This document shows, piece after piece, positions 6,758 through 16,257 of a DNA stretch of 64,000 nt. Within the stretch, counting starts at the first letter, position 1. Every line of letters starts with the position of its first letter. The stretch is from Catenuloplanes niger. Its GTDB lineage: Bacteria; Actinomycetota; Actinomycetes; Mycobacteriales; Micromonosporaceae. Where the stretch lies: NCBI RefSeq assembly GCF_031458255.1, contig NZ_JAVDYC010000001.1, positions 8,728,501-8,792,500 on the forward strand, given 5' to 3'. The notes under the pieces are model-generated. The model made no database searches, was not told where the DNA came from, and was given only the letters and a program-made list of their open reading frames with translations. Both the position numbers and the translations under genes were made by a program.

Positions 6758-9292
6758 ATGAAGCAGCGGACGGAGGCGGTGGCCGAGACGCCCGGGGCCG
6801 ACGTGCCCGGCATCGACGCGCCGGGGGCCGACGCCTTCGGGCTGACCGAGGCCGAGGCGGAGGCCCGGCGACGCCGGGGTGAGGCGAACACGGCGGTACG
6901 CGGCGGGTCGCGCGGCTACGGTGAGATCCTGCGGACGAACGTGTTCTCGTTCTTCAACCTGGTGCTGTTCGTGATCGGCGCGACCCTGCTGGCGCTCGGC
7001 CGCTACAGCGACGCGCTGATCAGCGTCGGCCTCGGCCTGATCAACGCGGTGATCAGCACCGTGCAGGAGATCCGCGCCAAACGCAAGCTCGACCAGCTCC
7101 AGCTGCTGGAACGCGCCACGGTCGTGGTCGTCCGGGACGGCGTGGAACGCACGATCGGGCCGGACCGGGTGGTCCGCGGTGACGTGCTGCGCGTCCGGTC
7201 CGGCGACCAGATCGTCGTCGACGGCCCGCTGCTGCCCGGCGGCCGCGTCGAGGCGGACGAGTCGCTGCTGACCGGCGAGTCCGACCCGGTGGTCAAGGCG
7301 CCCGGCGACGACCTGCTGTCCGGCAGCCACTGCGTCGCCGGGGACGGTCACCAGCTGGCCCGGGACGTCGGCGCGCACAGCCACGCGGGCCGGTTGACCG
7401 CGGAGGCGCGCCGGACCAGCACGGACGCGACGCCGTTGCAGCGGCGCATCGAGTTCGTGGTGCGGCTGGTGATGCTGCTGACCGCGTTGATGAGCGGGGC
7501 GATCCTCGCGCAGGCCGCGCTGGAGGGCTTCACGCTGCTGCGCGTCGTGCAGATCACCGCGGTGCTGTCCGGACTCATCCCGTACGGGCTGTTCTTCCTG
7601 ATCGCGCTCGCCTACACGGCCGGGGCGGTGCGCATCGCCCGGCGCGGTGCGCTGGTGCAGCAGGTCAACGCGGTCGAGTCGGTGAGCAACGTCGACGTGG
7701 TCTGCACCGACAAGACCGGCACGCTGACCACCGGCAACCTGACCCTGGCCGAGATCGTCCCGCTCGGCGGTCACGGCGACCGGGACGCCGCCGCGGCGCT
7801 CGGCGGGTTCGCGGCCGGCGTGTCCGCGCCGAATCTGACGAGCGCGGCGATCGCGGCCGCGTTGCCCGCCGCGGCCTGGACGGTTCGCGACGAGGTGCCG
7901 TTCACGTCGTCGCTGCGCTGGTCCGGGCTGGTCACCGAGCACGGCACCTGGGTGCTCGGCGCCCCGGGGGCGCTGCTGTCGCCGGTGCCGGACGCGGTCG
8001 CCGCCCGTACCGGCGAGGGGTTGCGGGTGCTGGTCCTGGCCCGGGCCGCCGGGGTGCGGGACGCGGCCGGGAAACCCGCGCTGACCGGGGTGGAGCCGGT
8101 CGCGCTGGTCGCGCTCGCGGACGAGTTGCGTGCCGACGTGGTCGAGACGGTCGCCCGGTTCCGGGACGACGGCGTGCAGCTGAAGGTGCTCTCCGGCGAC
8201 GATCCGCGCACGGTCGCGGCGATCGCGGCCCGGGCCGGGCTGGACGCCGGCGAGCCGGTGCCGGGCGCGGACCTCGACGGCCTGGACGACGCGCGGCTGG
8301 ACGAGCTGGTCGCCCGGACCGCGGTGTTCGGGCGGGTCGCGCCGGAGCACAAGGAGCGGATCGTGCGGTCGCTGCGCCGGCAGGGCCGCTACGTCGCGAT
8401 GATCGGCGACGGGGTGAACGACGCCCGCGCGCTCAAGCAGGCGCAGGTCGGTGTCGCGATGCGCAGCGGCAGCACGGTGACCCGGGACGTGGCCGACATC
8501 GTGCTGACCGGTGACTCGTTCGGGGTGCTGCCGCCCGCGCGGGAGGAGGGCCGCCGGATCATCGGCGGGATCGGCATCTCGCTGTACGTGTTCCTGGCCC
8601 GGGTCGGCAGCCAGGGCCTGGTGATCCTCGCGGTCACCATGCTCGGGATGGGCTTCCCTTACACGCCGACGCAGGTCGGGCTGACGCTGTTCACCGTGGG
8701 CATCCCGACCGCGTTCCTGACGTTCTGGGCCGCGCCGGCCCGCCCGGACCCGCACCTGCTGCGCAATCTGGCCCGGTTCGTGCTGCCGGCCGCGATCGTC
8801 ACCGCCGGGTTCGGCACCGCCGTCTACACCGCGCTCTATCAGGGCATCCTGCGCGGTTTCAGCTCCGGGCGCACGCCGGCGGAGGTGATCGACGACTTCG
8901 AGAGCTACACCGGGCTGACCTACGGCACGGACACCGACTTCACGGTCGCGGCGGCCACGATCGGCGCGCAGACCGGACTGTCCACGTTCTTCTGCTACGC
9001 GTCGTTCCTGCTGATCCTGTTCCTGGCCCCGCCCGGCCGGTTCTTCGCGGCCTGGACGCGGCCGGCCGGCGACCGGCGGCCGGCGTACCTGGTGATGGCG
9101 CTGGTCGTCGCGTTCACCGCGGTGCTGCTGGTGCCGGCGCTGTGGTCGTACTTCGGGCTGACCGGCCCGGCCGGGCCGGTCTTCGAGGTGGTGCTGGTGT
9201 CGCTGGTGCCGTGGTTCGCCGCGCTCACCGTCGCCTACCGTTACCGGGTGCTGGAGCGGCTGCTCGGGCTGGACGTACCCCCGGGGCGGTGA
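6758..9292 (+). CDS. Cation-translocating P-type ATPase (CtpE-like)
   Basis: An 844-residue P-type ATPase. The actuator motif is LTGESDP, the phosphorylation motif DKTGTLTTG (Asp 318), and the hinge motif GDGVNDARALKQA. Paired hydrophobic segments precede the actuator and phosphorylation domains, and about six follow the hinge. There is no N-terminal heavy-metal-binding CxxC domain. The compact layout and length resemble mycobacterial CtpE, a calcium-uptake ATPase, so a divalent cation is likely; this is inference. The stop codon sits in the loop of a terminator hairpin. Confidence 0.85.
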   Translation: MKQRTEAVAETPGADVPGIDAPGADAFGLTEAEAEARRRRGEANTAVRGGSRGYGEILRTNVFSFFNLVLFVIGATLLALGRYSDALISVGLGLINAVISTVQEIRAKRKLDQLQLLERATVVVVRDGVERTIGPDRVVRGDVLRVRSGDQIVVDGPLLPGGRVEADESLLTGESDPVVKAPGDDLLSGSHCVAGDGHQLARDVGAHSHAGRLTAEARRTSTDATPLQRRIEFVVRLVMLLTALMSGAILAQAALEGFTLLRVVQITAVLSGLIPYGLFFLIALAYTAGAVRIARRGALVQQVNAVESVSNVDVVCTDKTGTLTTGNLTLAEIVPLGGHGDRDAAAALGGFAAGVSAPNLTSAAIAAALPAAAWTVRDEVPFTSSLRWSGLVTEHGTWVLGAPGALLSPVPDAVAARTGEGLRVLVLARAAGVRDAAGKPALTGVEPVALVALADELRADVVETVARFRDDGVQLKVLSGDDPRTVAAIAARAGLDAGEPVPGADLDGLDDARLDELVARTAVFGRVAPEHKERIVRSLRRQGRYVAMIGDGVNDARALKQAQVGVAMRSGSTVTRDVADIVLTGDSFGVLPPAREEGRRIIGGIGISLYVFLARVGSQGLVILAVTMLGMGFPYTPTQVGLTLFTVGIPTAFLTFWAAPARPDPHLLRNLARFVLPAAIVTAGFGTAVYTALYQGILRGFSSGRTPAEVIDDFESYTGLTYGTDTDFTVAAATIGAQTGLSTFFCYASFLLILFLAPPGRFFAAWTRPAGDRRPAYLVMALVVAFTAVLLVPALWSYFGLTGPAGPVFEVVLVSLVPWFAALTVAYRYRVLERLLGLDVPPGR

Positions 9293-9307
9293 GCGCCCCG
9301 GGGGTAC
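9275..9307. terminator. Bidirectional terminator
   Basis: A perfect 14-bp inverted repeat (GTACCCCCGGGGCG and its complement) with a GTGAG loop. It overlaps the stop codon of the P-type ATPase and faces the convergent gene ending at 9314. Confidence 0.75.
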
Positions 9308-9313
9308 CCGGGC

Positions 9314-10087
9314 TCACGGGGCGTCGTAGGTGACGATCAGCCGCGCGTCGGTCCGCGAGAAGCGCTTCCACCGGTTCACCGCGGTCTCGCCGGTGCCGTC
9401 CGCGGCGGCGGCGGAGAAGCCGACCGTGACGTCCGGGTGGCCACCGTCCGCCGCGGCCTGGAGCCGGGCGTCGACCGGGCCACCGGCGAAGGTGACCGTG
9501 GCGGGCGGCTGCGGGCCACCGCACGCGCCGGTGTTGTTCGCGCTGGCCGAGACGGTGGCGAGCCGGACCTGCAGCGGCGTCGCCCACGCGGTGCGCGGCG
9601 TGCCGGTCAGCGCACCGGCCGACCACATGGTGGTCGGCGTGGGCGTGCAGGACCAGGAGTGCTCCAGCCGCATCTGCACGTACGCGTCCTGCACGGTCGC
9701 ACCGGCCAGCGCATCGGTCGGGAACGTGAAGAACGAGCGGTAGGTGACACCGATCTCCTGGTGGTAGCCGACCGGCGCGATCGTCGAGTTGTACGTGGTG
9801 TTGTTGCTCGACGCGTACGCCCAGCTCGACGCGCCGGTGCTGAACGACACCGCGGCCTCGAGGGTCAGCGTGCCGTTCGGCTCCGCGAAGACCCGGGCCG
9901 ACCCGGTGCGCTCGGCGACGATCTCCACCCGCTGCCCGGACGCCTCCGCACGCGCGGTCGCGGCCTCGACCGGCGACGCCGGTGCGGACGCGACGGCCGG
10001 TGCCGCTGTCAGCAGCAGCGCGGAGGCGAGCGAGACGGCGGCGAACGACGCACGCCGGGACGACAGTGATGCCACGAATACCCCCAT
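9314..10087 (-). CDS. Secreted DNRLRE-domain protein
   Basis: A 257-residue exported protein, start ATG 10087. Residues 1-35 are a signal peptide (basic MGVFVASLSSRR, a long hydrophobic Ala/Leu core, AVASA). The next part (RVEIVAERTGSARVFAEPNG, then LTLEAAVSF) is the N-terminal prefix typical of DNRLRE or LamG surface proteins of actinomycetes. The rest is beta-rich with one CTP/CGG cysteine pair and ends RLIVTYDAP. The prefix usually heads large secreted proteins or polymorphic toxins; here it stands alone. Function unknown. Confidence 0.7.
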   Translation of the reverse strand: MGVFVASLSSRRASFAAVSLASALLLTAAPAVASAPASPVEAATARAEASGQRVEIVAERTGSARVFAEPNGTLTLEAAVSFSTGASSWAYASSNNTTYNSTIAPVGYHQEIGVTYRSFFTFPTDALAGATVQDAYVQMRLEHSWSCTPTPTTMWSAGALTGTPRTAWATPLQVRLATVSASANNTGACGGPQPPATVTFAGGPVDARLQAAADGGHPDVTVGFSAAAADGTGETAVNRWKRFSRTDARLIVTYDAP

Positions 10088-10157
10088 GATTGACAGGCAG
10101 TGGCCGCACTCTATGAAACGCGCTCGCTGTTCGTAAAGATCCCACCGCAAAGTGTGA

Positions 10158-11027
10158 TCACACAGTGGACTGCGCGACCTGCTCCGTGGCGGCCCAGGAC
10201 GCCAGCAGCGCCAGCGCGTGCGCGGACCGCGACGCCGGCTCGGCCGTGTAGATCGTCATCATCAGGTCCCGCTCCGCCCGCAGCACCACCGTCTCGTAGG
10301 CGAGCGCGAGGTCGCCGACGACACGGTGGTGGAACTCCTTCACACCGCTGCCGTGGATGCGTACGTTGTGCGCGCCCCACCGGCGGCGGAAGTCGTCGCT
10401 GCGGGTGGACAGCTCGCCGACCAGGTCGTGCAGGCCCTTGTCGTGCGGGTCGACACCGGCGGCGGTGCGCAGGTTCGCCACCGTGATGTCCGCGAACCGC
10501 TCCCAGTCCGGGTAGAACCGGTGTGCCGCGCTGTCCAGGAACGTGAACCGGGCGAAGTTCGGCGTCCGCGTACCGTCGCCGAACAGGTCGCTGTACATGG
10601 CCCGGCCGAGCAGGTTCGCCGCCACCAGGTCGGACCGGTTGTTGACCACGATCGCCGGGCTGGTGATCGCGTCCAGCGTCCACTGCAGGCTGGGCCGGAC
10701 CGTCCACTGCTTCGGCCGGCGCGGTGCCCGCACCAGCGCGCTGCTGCCGTTCGCCTCCTGGGCCAGGTGCAGCAGGTGCCCACGCTCGGCCTCGTCCAGC
10801 TGCAGCGCGCGGGCGATCGCGTCGAGCACGCTCGCGGAGACGCCGGCCAGTGCGCCGCGTTCCAGCTTCGCGTAGTACTCCACGCTCATCCCGGCAAGCG
10901 CGGCCACCTCGGCCCGGCGCAGTCCCGGCACCCGGCGCTGTCCGGCCGCCGGGATGCCGGCCCGCTCCGGCGTGATCTTGGCGCGGCGGGTGGTCAGGAA
11001 GTCACGTACCTCGGCTCGGTTGTCCAT
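10158..11027 (-). CDS. XRE-family regulator with MmyB-like ligand-binding domain
   Basis: A 289-residue regulator starting at ATG 11027. The N-terminus is an XRE helix-turn-helix ([24 protein letters not shown]), typical of the MmyB/pyridoxine-like actinomycete family. The C-terminal 180 residues form the MmyB ligand-binding domain ([38 protein letters not shown]), thought to bind a fatty acid-like ligand. It diverges from the alcohol dehydrogenase gene 130 bp away. A similar arrangement recurs at 21975-23961. Confidence 0.85.
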   Translation of the reverse strand: MDNRAEVRDFLTTRRAKITPERAGIPAAGQRRVPGLRRAEVAALAGMSVEYYAKLERGALAGVSASVLDAIARALQLDEAERGHLLHLAQEANGSSALVRAPRRPKQWTVRPSLQWTLDAITSPAIVVNNRSDLVAANLLGRAMYSDLFGDGTRTPNFARFTFLDSAAHRFYPDWERFADITVANLRTAAGVDPHDKGLHDLVGELSTRSDDFRRRWGAHNVRIHGSGVKEFHHRVVGDLALAYETVVLRAERDLMMTIYTAEPASRSAHALALLASWAATEQVAQSTV

Positions 11028-11159
11028 TCTCCGACGGTACGACGTCCCGCCGCGCTGAGGGACGTACTGCCGGTACACGTCTCACCAGGGTCTCGCTGCG
11101 TAACCGCACCCGTGGTGACCTGGTTGAACAGAAAAGTCTGCTGGTCACCGGAGGACACC

Positions 11160-12203
11160 ATTCTCACCGTCAACGCCATCGCCGCGCCGTCCGCCACCGA
11201 GCCGCTCGTCCGCACCACGATCGAGCGCCGGGACCTCGGGCCGCGCGACGTCCTGATCGAGATCCGTTACGCCGGCGTCTGCCACTCCGACATCCACACC
11301 GTGCGTGGCGAGTGGGGCAGCGTGCCGTACCCGCTCACCGTGGGCCACGAGATCGTCGGCCGGGTCGCCGAGACCGGCGGCGAGGTCACCAAGCACGCCG
11401 TCGGCGACCGGGTCGGCGTCGGCTGCATGGTCAACTCGTGCCGGGAGTGCGAGAACTGCCGGACCGGGCAGGAGCAGTACTGCCTGAACGGCAACACCCA
11501 GACGTACGCCGCCGTGGACCGGGACGGCACGGTCACCCAGGGCGGCTACTCCACGCACATCGTCGTCGACGAGGACTTCGTGCTGCGCGTGCCGGAGGCG
11601 ATCCCGTACGAGGCGGCCGCGCCGCTGCTCTGCGCGGGCATCACCACGTACTCGCCGCTGTCGCACTGGAACGCCGGACCGGGCACCAGGGTCGCGGTGG
11701 TCGGCATGGGCGGACTGGGCCACATGGCCGTCAAGATCGCGGCGGCGATGGGCGCGGAGGTCACCGTGCTGTCGCAGACGCTGGCGAAGAAGGACGACGG
11801 GCTCGCGTTCGGCGCCACCCACTACCACGCCACCCGTGAGGCGGGCACGTTCGAGGCGCTGCGCAACAGTTTCGACCTGATCATCAACACGGTCAGCGCG
11901 CCGATCGACATGGGCGCCTACCTCGGGCTGCTGCGCCTGAACGGGACGCTGGTCAGCGTGGGCGCGCCCGCGGAACCGCTGCCGGTGCCGGTGTTCGCGC
12001 TGTTCGGCAGCCGGGCGTCGTTCGCCGGGTCCAGCATCGGTGGGATCGCGGAGACGCAGCGGATGCTGGACTTCTGCGCGGAGCGCGGCATCGCCCCCGA
12101 GGTCGAGATCATCAAGGCCGACGAGATCAACGAGGCGTACGAGCGGGTGCTCTCCTCCGACGTCCGCTACCGCTTCGTCATCGACGTCGACACGCTGCGC
12201 TGA
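11160..12203 (+). CDS. Zinc-dependent NAD(P) alcohol dehydrogenase (CAD-like), apparent ATT start
   Basis: A medium-chain dehydrogenase of 347 residues. It has catalytic zinc ligands ([15 protein letters not shown]), a four-Cys structural zinc loop ([19 protein letters not shown]) and a nucleotide-binding motif ([13 protein letters not shown]). It fits the cinnamyl-alcohol dehydrogenase or YahK-type aldehyde reductase group. Start choice is unusual: an ideal GGAGG lies 5 nt before ATT 11160, which also gives the family's normal N-terminus (TVNAIAAPS), whereas in-frame GTG 11115 and TTG 11124 lack ribosome sites. Divergent from the MmyB-type regulator. Confidence 0.8.
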   Translation: MLTVNAIAAPSATEPLVRTTIERRDLGPRDVLIEIRYAGVCHSDIHTVRGEWGSVPYPLTVGHEIVGRVAETGGEVTKHAVGDRVGVGCMVNSCRECENCRTGQEQYCLNGNTQTYAAVDRDGTVTQGGYSTHIVVDEDFVLRVPEAIPYEAAAPLLCAGITTYSPLSHWNAGPGTRVAVVGMGGLGHMAVKIAAAMGAEVTVLSQTLAKKDDGLAFGATHYHATREAGTFEALRNSFDLIINTVSAPIDMGAYLGLLRLNGTLVSVGAPAEPLPVPVFALFGSRASFAGSSIGGIAETQRMLDFCAERGIAPEVEIIKADEINEAYERVLSSDVRYRFVIDVDTLR

Positions 12204-12210
12204 GACCGGC

Positions 12211-13410
12211 TCAGGACGGTGCGGCGGTGCTGCCGCGGATCGTGAGCGTGGTGGCCAGTTCCAGGCCGGGCTGGGTGTCCGGCTCGCCGCGGCCGAGCGC
12301 GAGCGCCAGCTCGGTCGCGGCCGTCGCCATCTCGGCGAGCGGCTGGTGCACGGTGGTCAGCGGCGGCTCGACGAGCGCGGCGACCGGCAGGTCGTCGAAC
12401 CCGACCACGCTCAGGTCGTCCGGGACGCGCAGGCCGAGATCCCGGGCGGCCCGGTAGACGCCGACCGCCTGCAGGTCGTTGCCGGTCACGATCGCGGTCG
12501 GCCGGTCACCGGTGCCGGTCTTGCGACCGTCCGCGCCGGCCGTTCGGTCGCCGTCGGCGGCGCCCGCACGATCGTCCGCCTCGGCCGTCCGGTCACCGCC
12601 GCGGATGCCTGCCCCGCGATCGTCCGCGCCGGTCGCCCGGCGGTCGGCTCCGGGTGCCCGGTCGTCGTCCGGGCCGGCGGCGGCCCGGTGGACGCGGCCG
12701 GTCAGCAGCCGCAGCGCGGCCTCGTGGCCGGCCTCCACGGTCAGCGGCCGGTGCAGCACCGACGCGGGCGGGACCGGCAGCCCGGCCGCGTCCATCGCCG
12801 CGCGGTGCCCGTCGAGCCGGGCCCGGCAGCACAGCACGTCCCGCGGGCCGGAGACGATCGCGATCCGCCGGTGCCCGAGCCGGATCAGGTGAGCGGTGGC
12901 GGACCGGCCGCCGGACCAGTTCGTCGCGCCGACGAACGGCACGCCGTCCGGCAGCTCCGCGGTCGGGTCGAGCACCACGAACGGGATGCCCCGGGCCCGC
13001 AGCTGCTCGCGCTGCTCCGCGGTCAGCTGCGCCACCGAGACCACCGCGTCCGGCCGGCGGGCCACGGTGTCGTCGATCCAGTAGTGGATCGCGTTGCGCT
13101 CCGGACCGAACTCGGTGAGCACCACGCCGACCCGGTGCGCGCGGGCGGCCCGCTCCACCCCGCGGATGATCTCCGTACCCCACATGTGCCGCATCTCGTC
13201 GTAGACGAGCTCCACCGTCCGGGTGCGGGTCGACGGCGCCGCGCGGCGGTAGCCGTACCGCAGGATGAGCGCCTCGACCCGCGCCCGGGTGTCGTCGGAG
13301 ACGCCGGCCCGGCCGTTGAGGACCTTCGACACCGTGGGTACGGACACGCCCGCGCTCCGGGCGATGTAGGAGATGGTGACCGGCCGGTCGGTCACGGCAC
13401 GCACCCGCAC
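12211..13410 (-). CDS. LacI-family transcriptional regulator with low-complexity insertion
   Basis: A 399-residue LacI/GalR regulator. The HTH reads TISYIARSAGVSVPTVSKVLNG, followed by the periplasmic-binding-like ligand domain. It is about 60 residues longer than normal because an Asp/Arg/Ala/Gly-rich degenerate stretch (residues about 245-310) interrupts the C-terminal domain just before TAIVTGND. The start is a GTG near 13410, with in-frame GTGs at 13404 and 13395. Divergent from the cellulase gene with palindromic operators between them, so it probably senses a cello-oligosaccharide and represses that gene. Confidence 0.85.
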   Translation of the reverse strand: MRVRAVTDRPVTISYIARSAGVSVPTVSKVLNGRAGVSDDTRARVEALILRYGYRRAAPSTRTRTVELVYDEMRHMWGTEIIRGVERAARAHRVGVVLTEFGPERNAIHYWIDDTVARRPDAVVSVAQLTAEQREQLRARGIPFVVLDPTAELPDGVPFVGATNWSGGRSATAHLIRLGHRRIAIVSGPRDVLCCRARLDGHRAAMDAAGLPVPPASVLHRPLTVEAGHEAALRLLTGRVHRAAAGPDDDRAPGADRRATGADDRGAGIRGGDRTAEADDRAGAADGDRTAGADGRKTGTGDRPTAIVTGNDLQAVGVYRAARDLGLRVPDDLSVVGFDDLPVAALVEPPLTTVHQPLAEMATAATELALALGRGEPDTQPGLELATTLTIRGSTAAPS

Positions 13411-13492
13411 CGGTCGCGCCGCGCGGTGCGCACCCGGGACGTGCGGTCCGCGTCCCGGATCACCGGATCGTTGAACATGCGCTCCCCATCAC

Positions 13493-13502
13493 GAAACGTT
13501 TC
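13493..13502. promoter_or_regulatory. LacI-type operator candidate
   Basis: A perfect palindrome GAAACGTTTC with the central CG typical of LacI/GalR operators. It lies 83 bp upstream of the regulator's own start, so it may mediate autoregulation. Confidence 0.55.
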
Positions 13503-13544
13503 TCGACCACCGCAGCCTAGGAGCGGTCAACGACGTGCGTCAAT

Positions 13545-13601
13545 GTCAATGCATTGACGTTCATCATGGAAAGCGCGTAGCGTCCGTCGCGAAAGTTTCG
13601 C
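13545..13601 (+). promoter_or_regulatory. Cellulase promoter with two palindromic operators
   Basis: A -35 box TTGACG (13554-13559) and -10 TAGCGT (13578-13583) are 18 bp apart. A 14-bp perfect palindrome GTCAATGCATTGAC (13545-13558) covers the -35, and GCGAAAGTTTCGC (13589-13601) covers the expected start point. The second shares the GAAA/TTTC arms of the 13493 site, so LacI-type repression of the cellulase is likely. Confidence 0.6.
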
Positions 13602-13686
13602 AGCCGGGAGCACGGCGACGCACGCCCGCGGGGGAAGGGCACCCCCGCGGCCATCCACATCGAGACCGTGAGTGTTGGAGAGACGC

Positions 13687-15432
13687 ATGCCCCCGCCCAG
13701 CAGAAGACTCGCCGTCATCATCGGCACCCTGACCGCCCTCCTCGCCGCCGGTCCCGCCGCGGCGACCGGCGCGCACGCGGCCACCGGCTGCCGCGTCGCC
13801 CACACCGTGCCGTCCCGGTGCCCCGGCGGGGCCACCGCCGACGTCGCGGTCACCGGCCTCGGGCCGGCCGACCCGATGGCGACGGTCGCCGCGATGGAAC
13901 CCGGCTGGAACCTCGGCAACACCCTCGACGCGATCCCGGACGAGACCGCCTGGGGCAACCCGCTCACCACCCGGGAACTGCTGCGGCACGTGCGCGCCCA
14001 GGGCTACCGCTCGATCCGGCTGCCGGTCACCTGGAGCAACCACCACGGGCCCGCACCGGACCACACGATCGACGCGGCGTGGCTGGCCCGGGTCCGCCAG
14101 ATCGTGGACTGGTCGCTCGACGAGGGCCTCTACGTGATGGTCAACCTGCATCACGACTCGTGGCAGTGGCTTAACGTGACACCGACCGACACCGCGCGGT
14201 ACACCGCGCTGTGGAGCCAGATCGCGGCCGAGTTCCGCGACCACTCCTCGAAGCTGGTGTTCGAGAGCATCAACGAGCCGCAGTTCACCGGTACGGCCGA
14301 CGACGCCGAGAACTACCGCGTCCTCGCCGGGCTGAACGCCACGTTCGTGGACCTGGTCCGGGCCAGCGGCGGCGGCAACGCCACCCGGCTGCTGGTGCTG
14401 CCCACCCTGCACACGAACGCCGACCAGGGCCGCCTCGACGCGCTGCTGGCCGAGATCGACGCGCTCGACGACCCGTACCTGGCCGCGACCGTGCACTTCT
14501 ACGGCTACTGGCCGTTCAGCGTCAACATCGCCGGCGGCATCCGCTACGACGCGACCGTGGAGGCGGACCTCGTCGGCACGTTCGACCGCGTCCACGACAC
14601 GTTCGTCGCCCGCGGCATCCCGGTCGTCATCGGCGAATGGGCGCTGCTCAACTGGGACCACAACCGGCCCGGCGTGATCGAGCGCGGCGAGTTCCTGAAG
14701 TTCCTCGAGGCGGTCGGTCACCACGCCCGGGCCCGGCAGCTGACCACGATGCTGTGGGACGCCGGCCAGTTCCTCGACCGCACCACGCTGACCTGGCGGG
14801 ACCAGGGCGTCCACGACATGCTGCGGGCGAGCTGGACCACCCGGTCCGGTACCGCCTCCGCGGATCGGGTCTACCTGCCCCGGACCGGCCGGATCACCGC
14901 CCGGTCGCTGACGCTCCACCCGAACGGGCTGACGTTCGCCGGCCTCACCGGTCTGCGGGCCGGCACCGACTACACGGTCGCCGGCACCACGCTCACGCTG
15001 ACCGCGGCCGCGCTGACCCGGCTGGCCGGCGACCGCGCGTACGGCGTCAACCGCAGCATCGAGGCGCGTTTCTCCGCGGGCGTGCCGTGGCGCATCGACA
15101 TCATCACCGCCGACCCGCCGGTGCAGTCCGCCGCGACCGGCGGCACCACGTCGTTCGCGATCCCGACCCGGTTCCGCGGCGACCAGCTGGCCACCATGGA
15201 GGCCCGGTACGCCGACGGCAGCCCGGCCGGACCGGCGAACTGGACGTCGTACAAGGAGTTCTGGCAGCACTTCCGGCCCGACTACGCGACCGGGCGGATC
15301 CTGCTCACACCCGAGTTCTTCGCCGAGGTCACCGACGGCCCGGTCACGCTCACGTTCCACTTCTGGAGCGGCGCGCGGACCACGTACCGGCTGGTGCGGT
15401 CCGGCACCTCGATCACCGGCAGCCCGGCCTGA
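13687..15432 (+). CDS. Secreted GH5 cellulase with CBM_X2-like module
   Basis: A 581-residue extracellular endoglucanase. Residues 1-33 are a signal peptide. The GH5 barrel (about 60-370) has WNLGNTLDA, the acid/base Glu 197 in SINEPQF and the nucleophile Glu 317 in VIGEWALL. Residues about 385-480 (LTFAGLTGLRAGTDYTVAG) match an X2 Ig-like module of cellulases; the last 90 residues are another beta domain. The start is ATG 13687 after TTGGAGAG. It cleaves beta-1,4-glucan outside the cell and is probably controlled by the divergent LacI protein. Confidence 0.9.
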   Translation: MPPPSRRLAVIIGTLTALLAAGPAAATGAHAATGCRVAHTVPSRCPGGATADVAVTGLGPADPMATVAAMEPGWNLGNTLDAIPDETAWGNPLTTRELLRHVRAQGYRSIRLPVTWSNHHGPAPDHTIDAAWLARVRQIVDWSLDEGLYVMVNLHHDSWQWLNVTPTDTARYTALWSQIAAEFRDHSSKLVFESINEPQFTGTADDAENYRVLAGLNATFVDLVRASGGGNATRLLVLPTLHTNADQGRLDALLAEIDALDDPYLAATVHFYGYWPFSVNIAGGIRYDATVEADLVGTFDRVHDTFVARGIPVVIGEWALLNWDHNRPGVIERGEFLKFLEAVGHHARARQLTTMLWDAGQFLDRTTLTWRDQGVHDMLRASWTTRSGTASADRVYLPRTGRITARSLTLHPNGLTFAGLTGLRAGTDYTVAGTTLTLTAAALTRLAGDRAYGVNRSIEARFSAGVPWRIDIITADPPVQSAATGGTTSFAIPTRFRGDQLATMEARYADGSPAGPANWTSYKEFWQHFRPDYATGRILLTPEFFAEVTDGPVTLTFHFWSGARTTYRLVRSGTSITGSPA

Positions 15433-15445
15433 CCCGGGGCTCGCT

Positions 15446-15479
15446 GGCCGCCGCCCGGCGGTAGGACCGGGCGGCGGCC
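15446..15479. terminator. Terminator hairpin
   Basis: A perfect 13-bp inverted repeat GGCCGCCGCCCGG with an 8-nt loop, between the cellulase stop and the convergent DUF998 gene. Confidence 0.7.
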
Positions 15480-15485
15480 GGTGGG

Positions 15486-16133
15486 TCACGACGTGCGGCG
15501 GCCGCGCAGCGCGATCCCCACGACGACGAAGCCGATCAGGAACGGATAGATGATCCCGCGTTCGTACAGGCCGAGGAGCACGCCGGAACCCGCGACGAGG
15601 ACCGTCTCGAAGACCACCAGCGACAGCAGGCCGGCGACGCCGAGCACCGTCAGCGCGCGGCCCAGCCCGGACGACAGCCCGAGCAGCCGGTGCGCGCGGC
15701 CGAGCAGGACGACCAGCACGTTGCCGGCGACGAACGCCAGCACGGCGCCGATCCCGTGGAAATCGGTCCCGCCGGTGCCGCCGTCCCCCGGGAACAGCGC
15801 CACCAGCACCAGGCCGGCGGCCAGCACCGCCGCGGTCAGGACCGTCACCGCGCGACGCCCGCCCGGCAGGCCGCGCAGCATGGCGACGCCGGCCAGCGCG
15901 GCCAGCCCGGTCAGCGCGAAGCCGGTGTTCATCACCGCGGCGAGCGGCGAGTTGATGTACTGCCCGAACACGGTCAACGGGCCGCGTACGCCGAGATTGC
16001 TGATGAAATGGTGCGTGTAGCTGTAGGGCGGATCGGTCCACGCGGCGGCGGCGATGAGCTCCGCGGTGAAATAGACGGTGCCGCTGGCGATGAGCGCCGC
16101 TGCGGCCGCCCGGCGCTGCGCGATGTCGTGCAC
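15486..16133 (-). CDS. DUF998-type membrane protein
   Basis: A 215-residue integral membrane protein with about six hydrophobic segments. It starts at GTG 16133, preceded by AGGAGG at 6-nt spacing, which rules out the much longer upstream frame. Segments such as SYTHHFISNLGV and FHGIGAVLAFVAGN fit the DUF998 family of uncharacterised membrane proteins. It diverges from the AfsR-type regulator at 16258. No transport or enzymatic function is known. Confidence 0.75.
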   Translation of the reverse strand: MHDIAQRRAAAAALIASGTVYFTAELIAAAAWTDPPYSYTHHFISNLGVRGPLTVFGQYINSPLAAVMNTGFALTGLAALAGVAMLRGLPGGRRAVTVLTAAVLAAGLVLVALFPGDGGTGGTDFHGIGAVLAFVAGNVLVVLLGRAHRLLGLSSGLGRALTVLGVAGLLSLVVFETVLVAGSGVLLGLYERGIIYPFLIGFVVVGIALRGRRTS

Positions 16134-16257
16134 GAGTGTCCTCCTGGGTGCTGAGTGCGTGGCGCCAGCCTGCGGCGCGCCGCTGACACGGGACGCACAC
16201 CGCGCGCACACGGGCCCCGGCGCCGGACCGGGCGCGAGCGCGCGCGAGGATCGGGGC

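Noticed and set aside
5171-8755. Very long open frame antisense to the P-type ATPase and kinase genes
   Set aside because: Composition is Arg/Gly/Pro/His-rich without motifs; the opposite strand has clear catalytic motifs. A product of GC-rich third positions.
15561-16133. Longer N-terminus of the DUF998 protein running antisense through the AfsR gene start
   Set aside because: An AGGAGG site at ideal spacing before GTG 16133 fixes the start; the extension is low complexity.
13564-16209. Antisense frame across the cellulase gene
   Set aside because: Covers a clear GH5 enzyme on the other strand and has no recognisable domain.
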